NCBI GenBank assembly: GCA_016293205.1
Contig: JAEDES010000028.1
Span: forward strand, 1-12,510
DNA from: Bacilli bacterium
GTDB taxonomy: Bacteria > Bacillota_I > Bacilli_A > RF39 > UBA660
Reading direction: 5' to 3'
Length of the DNA: 12,510 nt
A program made the translations under genes and the position numbers. Shown piece after piece: positions 7,403-12,510 of the stretch. Positions within the stretch are counted from its first letter, which is position 1, and every line of letters starts with the position of its first letter. The notes beneath the pieces were generated by a model that saw only the letters and a program-made list of their open reading frames with translations, made no database searches and was not told where the DNA came from.

Positions 7403-8089
7403 CTACTCCTTTATTTGGAAATGATTTCCATTATCTAAATATAAAATACCCTTTTTCCCTTCTAATTGACTTAATACATCATTATAATAATTAATCATAT
7501 TAAATTTAGTTAATGTAAGATAAACCATATTGCCATCATCCATATATAGTAAGAACCTATCTTTATCTAATTCATTAGGTACATACTCTATATCAGAAAT
7601 TTTATTAAGTATTTCTTCATCTATTTTATTAACTTTCTTAATAAATGATTTATATTTAGTATCTGGAACATAATTCAAAAGCCTAGGTACCCTAAACTTA
7701 GAATAATCTTCTACATCAACACTTTCTTTATTAGAAAATACTATTTTCTTATCATATTCACTATAAAATAATGGTTTATTTTCAACTATTTCAATCACAA
7801 TTTTATTAAAAAATCTTTTCTTAATCTTCGCATCATTTATATAAGGAGATTTCTCCAACTTTTTAACTCCTTTAAAACTATTATATAAAAGATAAGAAGG
7901 ATAATCTTTTAAATCACTAAGTTCTAAAATATAATCATCATTTATATAAGTATTATTCTTAACAATAATATTTTTAATTGGTAATTTTACAAATAAATAT
8001 CCACCAAAAAATAGTCCCCCTAAAACAATAAGAACAATTAATAATCTAAATACTCTTAATTTTTTTCTTTTGACTATTTTCTTTGCCAT
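7403..8089 (-). CDS. ftsQ: Cell division protein FtsQ/DivIB
   Basis: A bitopic divisome protein that joins FtsL/DivIC and FtsB-like partners outside the membrane and helps control septal peptidoglycan synthesis. 228 residues: a short, strongly basic cytoplasmic start (KKIVKRKKLR), one membrane helix (about 14-36), a POTRA-like domain (about 37-104: IKNIIVKNNTYI, then a YINDAKIKK segment and a RFFNKIVIEIVENKP strand typical of FtsQ/DivIB), and a beta domain to the C-terminus. The primary sequence is divergent, as usual for this family; the identity rests on these elements and on the murG-murB-ftsQ order. An in-frame TTG at 8101 is possible, but the ATG at 8089 has GGGAG five bases upstream, inside the last codons of murB, and leaves a 2-base gap to the murB stop. 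Confidence 0.93.
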   Translation of the reverse strand: MAKKIVKRKKLRVFRLLIVLIVLGGLFFGGYLFVKLPIKNIIVKNNTYINDDYILELSDLKDYPSYLLYNSFKGVKKLEKSPYINDAKIKKRFFNKIVIEIVENKPLFYSEYDKKIVFSNKESVDVEDYSKFRVPRLLNYVPDTKYKSFIKKVNKIDEEILNKISDIEYVPNELDKDRFLLYMDDGNMVYLTLTKFNMINYYNDVLSQLEGKKGILYLDNGNHFQIKE

Positions 8090-8091
8090 AA

Positions 8092-9000
8092 TTACTCCCA
8101 ATTTACAAATTCTTGTTCACATCTCATATCAACATTGTATTTTTCTAAGACTGTATCATGAACAAGTTCTATTAATTCTTTAATCTCACTACTTTTTGCA
8201 TTTTTATAATTAATAATGAAATTGGCATGTTTATCACTAACCATTGCTCCACCAATCTTTTTACCTTTTAATCCAGCTTCTTCTATTAATTGACCAGCAA
8301 ACATTCCCTCTGGATTTCTAAATACTGATCCTGCTGATGGAAACTCTAATGGTTGAGATTCCATTCTTCTTTTTCTTCTTTCTTTAATAACTTCATCTAA
8401 TGCATCTTTATCTCCTTTAGTAAGTTTTAATATAACTTCTAAACAAATATATCCTGGATGGCTTTGTAAGAATGAACTTCTATAATGGAAATTCATTTCT
8501 TTATTAGATAAAGTAATAACTTTTAAATCAGGTGTTAATACCTTTACTTGTTGAACAATATATCCCATATCACTCTTATAAGCTCCAGCATTCATATAAA
8601 TTGCTCCACCTACTGTACCAGGTATACCTGCAGCAAACTCAAGTCCTGCAAGACCTTTCTTACTAGCTTGTAGAGATAACTTCATTAAAGAATATCCTGC
8701 TCCAACAATAATTTTATTTCTAGGTAAAAAATCCACTTTATCAAATTCATTTAATCTAATTAAAACTCCATCATAAGTCTTATCACTAAATAATACATTA
8801 GATCCATTACCAAGTATTTTAAATTTAACTTCTTGATTTTTTAATATTTTTAATAAATTAACTAAACAAGTAGTATTCTTAGGATAAATAATTACTTTAG
8901 CCTTTCCACCTGTCTTATAAGTTGTATATTTACTAAGATTAACATCTTTCTCTATCTTACCAAGATTACTCTTTTCAAGTAATTCTATTAACTCTTTCAT
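8092..9000 (-). CDS. murB: UDP-N-acetylenolpyruvoylglucosamine reductase MurB
   Basis: The FAD-dependent, NADPH-using cytoplasmic enzyme that reduces UDP-GlcNAc-enolpyruvate to UDP-MurNAc, the second step of peptidoglycan precursor synthesis. 302 residues, of the shorter Bacillota (type II) form. Seen: TTYKTGGKA (26-34), FAD-binding ILGNGSNVLFSD (62-73), GLEFAAGIPGTVGGAIYMNAG (about 119-139), catalytic Arg174 in YRSS, the active-site Ser225 in SAGSVFRNP (222-230), and a C-terminal Glu (295 or 297) in the CEQEF segment. The ATG at 9000 has GGGTGAT three bases upstream, overlapping the murG stop; the intergenic gap is four bases. It is second in the murG-led operon. Confidence 0.98.
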   Translation of the reverse strand: MKELIELLEKSNLGKIEKDVNLSKYTTYKTGGKAKVIIYPKNTTCLVNLLKILKNQEVKFKILGNGSNVLFSDKTYDGVLIRLNEFDKVDFLPRNKIIVGAGYSLMKLSLQASKKGLAGLEFAAGIPGTVGGAIYMNAGAYKSDMGYIVQQVKVLTPDLKVITLSNKEMNFHYRSSFLQSHPGYICLEVILKLTKGDKDALDEVIKERRKRRMESQPLEFPSAGSVFRNPEGMFAGQLIEEAGLKGKKIGGAMVSDKHANFIINYKNAKSSEIKELIELVHDTVLEKYNVDMRCEQEFVNWE

Positions 9001-9004
9001 CTCA

Positions 9005-10078
9005 TCACCCGATTAACTTTCTAATCTCCTCATAAATTCTAGTTGCAGAATCTAATACTCCTAGTTTTTTACTACTTTCTCTCATTTTATCATATTTATC
9101 TGAATTATCTAACAAATTATCAATTTCTTTAATAATTGTATCTTTAGAAAAATCTTCTTCAGTAACAATTGTGCATGCTCCAGCATCTTCTAATTCTTTA
9201 GCATTCATATATTGATGATTATGAGTAACATAAGGAGATGGTACTAATATTGCAGGTAATCCAATCGCTGTAATTTCTGCAATAGTTGATGCTCCCGCTC
9301 TCGAAATAATTAAATCAGTGTCTTTTAATATATTAATAAAATTATCTAAAAAAGGAACTAATTTAACATTATCTGGAACTTCTATATCTTTATAATCATC
9401 ATAATATCCTTTACCAGTTACAATAACAACTTGATAGTCTTTTCCTTTAAAACCACCAATCATTTCTTGTATCTTTTTAGTCATTGTAACAGATCCTAAA
9501 CTACCCATTACCATAACAACTAATTTCTTATCTTTAACTAAACCTAAAGTAGTTTTAGAAACCTTTTTAACTTCAACAATTTCTTCACTTCTAGGATTAC
9601 CAGTATATACAACATTTCCATCAAATAATTTTACACTACCAGGAAGTGATACACAAATAGTATTTGCAAAGCTTCCTAAAAATTTATTTGAAAGTCCAGG
9701 AATAGAATTTTGTTCATGAATTAATACTTTTATTTTTAATGAATGAGCTGCATATAAAACAGGCGCTGTAATATATCCACCTACTCCAATAACAATATCC
9801 GGTTTAAACTCTTTAATAATTTCTTTACTTTTATTAATTGCATTTATAAATTTCTTACATACACTAAAGTTTTTAAATAAATTTTTTCTATTTAAACCAC
9901 TCATCTCTAAACCTATAAAATTAATTCCCATCTTAGGAATAATATCTTTTTCCATTCTATCGGTTGTACCTATATATAAAATTTCACTATCTTTTTCTTT
10001 TTCTTTAATTTTGTTAATTATCGCTACAGCTGGAAATATATGTCCACCTGTTCCTCCGGCAACAACTATAATTCTCAT
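9005..10078 (-). CDS. murG: Lipid II synthase MurG (UDP-GlcNAc:undecaprenyl-PP-MurNAc-pentapeptide GlcNAc transferase)
   Basis: The GT-B (family 28) enzyme at the inner membrane face that adds GlcNAc to lipid I to make lipid II. 357 residues, a normal length. Seen: first glycine-rich loop GGTGGHIFPA (8-17), second loop IGVGGYITAP (97-106), HEQNSIPG (121-128), third loop GSLGS (192-196), and the donor-binding block SRAGASTIAE (259-268) followed by LPAILVPSPY and HNHQ. It is the first gene of the leftward cluster; murC, murD and ftsW, often nearby in Bacillota, are not adjacent. GAGGTGA precedes the ATG by four bases. The gene ends in tandem TGA TGA codons, direct evidence that TGA is a stop codon in this organism. 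Confidence 0.99.
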   Translation of the reverse strand: MRIIVVAGGTGGHIFPAVAIINKIKEKEKDSEILYIGTTDRMEKDIIPKMGINFIGLEMSGLNRKNLFKNFSVCKKFINAINKSKEIIKEFKPDIVIGVGGYITAPVLYAAHSLKIKVLIHEQNSIPGLSNKFLGSFANTICVSLPGSVKLFDGNVVYTGNPRSEEIVEVKKVSKTTLGLVKDKKLVVMVMGSLGSVTMTKKIQEMIGGFKGKDYQVVIVTGKGYYDDYKDIEVPDNVKLVPFLDNFINILKDTDLIISRAGASTIAEITAIGLPAILVPSPYVTHNHQYMNAKELEDAGACTIVTEEDFSKDTIIKEIDNLLDNSDKYDKMRESSKKLGVLDSATRIYEEIRKLIG

Positions 10079-10095
10079 AAGTTCACCTCATTATC

Positions 10096-10104
10096 ATTAT
10101 ATCA
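10096..10104 (-). promoter_or_regulatory. Extended -10 promoter for the murG operon
   Basis: On the minus strand, TGATATAAT gives a perfect TATAAT (10101-10096) with the extended -10 TG at 10104-10103. There is no good -35 match, which an extended -10 can offset. It predicts a very short leader (about 11 bases) with GAGGTGA close to the RNA start. Moderate confidence because of the AT-rich context. Confidence 0.5.
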
Positions 10105-10162
10105 TAATTTTATAAAGTAAAAAGTAATACTATTAAAACTTATTCAAAAAAAGACATCATTA

Positions 10163-10178
10163 TACAATTAAAATTGTA
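10163..10178. repeat. Short palindrome overlapping the tmcAL -35 box
   Basis: A perfect inverted repeat TACAATT-AA-AATTGTA with 7-base arms lies in the divergent murG/tmcAL intergenic region and covers the first five bases of the tmcAL -35 box. It could be an operator, but it is made of A/T with one C and one G and could arise by chance. Confidence 0.4.
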
Positions 10179-10202
10179 ATAAAACTAAATATATGATAAA
10201 AT
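10174..10202 (+). promoter_or_regulatory. Promoter for tmcAL-gmk
   Basis: -35 TTGTAA (10174-10179; four of six matches), a 17-base spacer, and -10 TAAAAT (10197-10202; five of six) with an extended -10 TG at 10194-10195. The predicted start is near 10209, about 17 bases before the tmcAL ATG. The -35 box overlaps a palindrome at 10163-10178. Confidence 0.55.
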
Positions 10203-10225
10203 ACAAACAAAGAAAAGAGGATACT

Positions 10226-11365
10226 ATGAAGGCTATCGGAATAATTGCTGAATATAATCCATTTCATAATGGACATTTATATCATTTAAATACAATAAAA
10301 GAAAAATACCCTGATCATACAATTGTCTTAGTAATGAGTGGTAACTATACTGAACGTGGTGATGTAAGTATCATCGATAAATGGAAAAAGTCCCAAATTG
10401 CATTAGAAGCGGGAATCGATATAGTTGTAGAATTACCCTTCCCATTCGCTACTCAATCAGCAGACTATTTTTCATATGGAGCAATCACTCTACTTGAACA
10501 TTTAAAAGTAGAAAAAGTTATATTCGGAAGTGAATCAAATAATATAAAAGATTTAGAAACAATAGTTGATTGCCAACTAAATAATGAAGACTTTGATAAA
10601 TTAGTAAAAATATATTCTAAATTTGGAAAGAATTATCCAACTGCCCTATCTTTAGCATTAAAAGATTTAACAGGAAAAGATATAACTACCCCTAATGATT
10701 TACTTGGTATAAGTTATATTAAAGCAATAAAGAAAAATAATTATAAAATAATACCAGAAACGATTAAAAGAACAAATGAATATCATTCTACTAGTATAGA
10801 TGAAGAAATATCTTCCGCAACTGCAATAAGAAATGCATTAAAAGATAAAAAAGATATTTCAGATCAAATACCAGATATAACAAAAAAATATTTAGAAGAT
10901 CTACATTTTATAGAAGACTATTTTCCATTCTTAAAATATAAAATATTAACTGAAGAAGATTTATCAATCTATCAAACAGTTGATGAAGGAATTGATCAAG
11001 CTTTAAAAAAAGAAATATCAAATGTAAATACATATACTGAATTAGTAACAAAATTAAAATCTAAAAGATATACTTATAACAAAATAACAAGAATGTTACT
11101 ACATATACTTTGTAATTTCACAAAAGAAAAAGCTAAACTTTTTAATGATATAACATATATTAGATTATTAGGTTTCTCTCCTAAAGGAAGAAAATATCTA
11201 AGTAAAGTAAAAAAAGAAATAGAAATTCCAATTATAAGTAAAATATCTAGATCAAAAGATCCAATGTTAGAATTTGAAATAAATACAACTAAGATATATG
11301 CAATCACCTCATCAAACGACTTAATTAAAAATGAATATACAAATCATTTAAATAAAGGAGAATAA
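10226..11365 (+). CDS. tmcAL: tRNA(Met) cytidine acetate ligase TmcAL (YlbM family)
   Basis: A nucleotidyltransferase-like enzyme that uses ATP and acetate to form N4-acetylcytidine at the wobble position of elongator tRNA-Met, helping accurate AUG reading. 379 residues, close to but slightly shorter than well-known relatives. Seen: N-terminal GIIAEYNPFHNGHLYHL with the HNGH nucleotide-binding motif (14-17), VLVMSGNYTERGD (34-46), PNDLLGISYIKAI (156-168), SSATAIR (196-202), and the family block KRYTYNKITRMLLHIL (280-295). Start choice: the frame is open upstream to an ATG at 10193, but the ATG at 10226 follows AGAGG by five bases and begins exactly where family members begin; the upstream ATG lies within the predicted promoter. 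It is transcribed with gmk, whose ribosome-binding site lies in its last codons, and divergently from murG. Confidence 0.95.
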   Translation: MKAIGIIAEYNPFHNGHLYHLNTIKEKYPDHTIVLVMSGNYTERGDVSIIDKWKKSQIALEAGIDIVVELPFPFATQSADYFSYGAITLLEHLKVEKVIFGSESNNIKDLETIVDCQLNNEDFDKLVKIYSKFGKNYPTALSLALKDLTGKDITTPNDLLGISYIKAIKKNNYKIIPETIKRTNEYHSTSIDEEISSATAIRNALKDKKDISDQIPDITKKYLEDLHFIEDYFPFLKYKILTEEDLSIYQTVDEGIDQALKKEISNVNTYTELVTKLKSKRYTYNKITRMLLHILCNFTKEKAKLFNDITYIRLLGFSPKGRKYLSKVKKEIEIPIISKISRSKDPMLEFEINTTKIYAITSSNDLIKNEYTNHLNKGE

Positions 11366-11367
11366 AA

Positions 11368-12051
11368 ATGATAAAAAGAAAAAATACTGGTCAATTAATC
11401 ATTATATCTGCCCCATCTGGTGCAGGAAAAGGAAGTGTAATTTCAGGATTACTTGAAAGAGATAAAAAGAATTTATGGTTATCTGTTTCAACTACATCAA
11501 GACAACCAAGATCAAATGATATTCCTGGAGTAACTTACAACTTTGTTTCAAAAGAAGAATTTGAAAAATTAATTGAAGAAGATTACTTCTTAGAATATAC
11601 AAACTATGTAGGAAATTACTATGGTACTCCAAAGCAAGCTATAAAAGAAAAACTAGATCAAGGAATAGACGTAATCTTAGAAATTGAAATTGAAGGTGCA
11701 ATGAATATTAAAAAATTAGTACCTGAAGCATTATTTATCTTTATAATGCCACCTTCTCTAAAAACTTTAGTAACACGTTTAAAAAATAGAAAAACAGATT
11801 CTAAAGATAAAATAATTGAAAGATTCCATACTGCATATAAAGAAATAAACGAAGTTACAAAATACAATTATGTTGTTGTAAATGATGAATTAGAGGATGC
11901 TATTGATAAAGTTGAATCAATTCTTAAAGCAGAAAAATGTCGTGTAGATAGAATTGAAGAAGTATATCTAGATACTAAAGAAGAAGAAATTCACGAACTT
12001 CTAATGGATGAAGACTTCGATAATGATTCTTTAAGTGGAAAAATTGATTAA
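11368..12051 (+). CDS. gmk: Guanylate kinase
   Basis: The cytoplasmic enzyme that phosphorylates GMP to GDP with ATP, feeding GTP and dGTP synthesis. 227 residues. Seen: P-loop SAPSGAGKGS (14-23), the GMP-binding region STTSRQPRSNDIPGVTYNFV (41-60), the EYTNYVGNYYGTP block (76-88), EIEIEGA (105-111; most relatives have Gln where Glu109 stands), and the lid region TRLKNRKTDS (136-145). The core ends near residue 190; an acidic tail of about 20 residues beyond it makes the protein longer than the usual roughly 205. Two bases separate it from tmcAL; AAGGAG sits seven bases before the ATG. It is the last gene of the unit, ended by the hairpin at 12057-12083. Confidence 0.97.
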   Translation: MIKRKNTGQLIIISAPSGAGKGSVISGLLERDKKNLWLSVSTTSRQPRSNDIPGVTYNFVSKEEFEKLIEEDYFLEYTNYVGNYYGTPKQAIKEKLDQGIDVILEIEIEGAMNIKKLVPEALFIFIMPPSLKTLVTRLKNRKTDSKDKIIERFHTAYKEINEVTKYNYVVVNDELEDAIDKVESILKAEKCRVDRIEEVYLDTKEEEIHELLMDEDFDNDSLSGKID

Positions 12052-12056
12052 CAAAC

Positions 12057-12083
12057 AAAAAAGAGTTAAACAACTCTTTTTTT
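12057..12083. terminator. Bidirectional intrinsic terminator between gmk and the convergent gene
   Basis: An 11-bp inverted repeat: arm 12057-12067 (AAAAAAGAGTT), loop AAAC, arm 12072-12082 (AACTCTTTTTT), with an A-run and T-run at the outer ends so it can work in both directions. The distal arm overlaps the stop codon (12082-12084) of the convergent gene, the same arrangement as at 896-927. Confidence 0.78.
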
Positions 12084-12510
12084 ATATACCAAATTTATCA
12101 GAAACTTTTTCTTCTTTCTCTTCATCTTCTACATCATTATTCTTTTTCTTAGAATGAGCTGCATAAGCAATTCCCCCAACAGTTGCTGCTCCAGCCGCAA
12201 CTGCAAGTCCAGGAATTAATAGATTTGTATCTGATTTATTTTTTTCTTTAACAGAAGTAACTTCTTCAGAACTTTCACTTCTATTTTCATTAAAATCATC
12301 ATAATCAACTGTAGAATTATCTTCTTTATTTATATCTTCATAAGTATCATCCATTGCCTCATCTTCCATAGAAGGTTCAGTCATTTCTTCATAATCATCT
12401 ACTGGGATATCAGTAACAGTTGATTGAGTATTTTCTTCAATAACAGGTTCAATTTTTGGAATTGTAGTTGATTCTGTTTTATTTTCAACTGGACGTTCTG
12501 TTCTAACTTC
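12082..12510 (-). CDS. C-terminal part of a single-pass membrane protein, function unknown
   Basis: An open frame running into the window edge; its start lies beyond 12510. 142 residues are visible. The first about 95 are acidic and rich in Glu, Asp, Thr, Ser and Pro with no recognisable domain, probably a flexible stalk. Then comes one Gly/Ala-rich membrane helix (about 12157-12222: LLIPGLAVAAGAATVGGIAYAA) followed at once by HSKKK and an acidic tail ending in DKFGI. The basic cluster after the helix suggests the tail is cytoplasmic and the N-terminal part outside. There is no LPxTG motif, so this is not a sortase substrate as far as seen. The internal ATG at 12384 is not taken as the start because the frame stays open upstream with the same composition. 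I do not recognise the family. Confidence 0.75.
   Translation of the reverse strand, partial: EVRTERPVENKTESTTIPKIEPVIEENTQSTVTDIPVDDYEEMTEPSMEDEAMDDTYEDINKEDNSTVDYDDFNENRSESSEEVTSVKEKNKSDTNLLIPGLAVAAGAATVGGIAYAAHSKKKNNDVEDEEKEEKVSDKFGI

Noticed and set aside
9002..9007. Possible Mycoplasma-type genetic code (TGA as Trp)
   Set aside because: murG ends at a normal position with tandem TGA TGA, and Trp residues in the other proteins are encoded by TGG.
10193..10225. Eleven extra codons at the N-terminus of TmcAL
   Set aside because: The upstream ATG falls inside the predicted promoter and lacks a ribosome-binding site; the ATG at 10226 follows AGAGG and matches where the family begins.
10079..10225. 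Riboswitch or small RNA in the murG/tmcAL spacer
   Set aside because: Only promoter-like boxes and a short AT palindrome are seen; predicted leaders are about 10-20 bases, too short for a riboswitch.
11074..11307. Open frame of 77 codons on the minus strand opposite tmcAL
   Set aside because: A hydrophobic translation caused by reverse-strand AT-rich codons, with no supporting start signal and inside a conserved gene.
11658..11867. Open frame of 69 codons on the minus strand opposite gmk
   Set aside because: It lies inside the conserved gmk core and has no independent signal.
1..12510. Phage, insertion sequence, CRISPR, toxin-antitoxin or defence system
   Set aside because: No transposase, integrase, repeat-spacer pattern or defence-type domain is seen; the genes are mostly core housekeeping genes.

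Overview
The window looks like part of the chromosome of a very AT-rich, low-GC Gram-positive bacterium (Bacillota/Bacilli-like, possibly an uncultured gut lineage). The evidence is strong AT bias at silent positions, Shine-Dalgarno sequences of the GGAGGTGAT type, and the gene order murG-murB-ftsQ(divIB)-...-ftsA-ftsZ, which matches the Bacillus-type division and cell-wall (dcw) cluster. TGA is read as stop (murG ends in tandem TGA TGA) and Trp is TGG, so this is the standard bacterial code, not the Mycoplasma code. A genus assignment is not justified from the sequence alone.

Layout. (1) 11-913 (+): an arginase/ureohydrolase-fold protein that has lost several metal-binding and catalytic residues. 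It converges on (2) 926-2164 (-): a multi-pass membrane protein with an extracytoplasmic transglutaminase-like domain. One symmetrical terminator hairpin spans both gene ends. (3) 2253-10078 (-): a dcw block, in transcription order murG, murB, ftsQ/divIB, two paralogous GT-C-like polytopic membrane proteins, ftsA, ftsZ. From murG to the second GT-C gene the reading frames overlap or nearly touch, with each ribosome-binding site inside the end of the previous gene. An intrinsic terminator then precedes a separate promoter for ftsA-ftsZ, and another terminator follows ftsZ. (4) 10226-12051 (+): tmcAL (tRNA-Met cytidine acetate ligase, YlbM family) and gmk (guanylate kinase), divergent from murG across a 147-bp region that carries promoter-like sequences for both directions and a small palindrome. 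(5) 12082-12510 (-): the C-terminal end of a single-pass membrane protein that continues past the window edge.

The genes together: MurB and MurG make peptidoglycan precursor (UDP-MurNAc and lipid II). FtsQ/DivIB, FtsA and FtsZ build and anchor the divisome. The two GT-C-like proteins occupy the slot where Bacillus subtilis has ylxW-ylxX-sbp and are the most unusual part of the cluster; they may glycosylate an envelope polymer or lipid, but donor and acceptor are unknown. Other points worth a second look are the degenerate active site of the arginase-fold protein, an altered phosphate-2 loop in FtsA, and the terminator/promoter overlap upstream of ftsA. I see no tRNA, rRNA, CRISPR array, insertion sequence or phage gene, and no gene-free stretch longer than about 150 bases.
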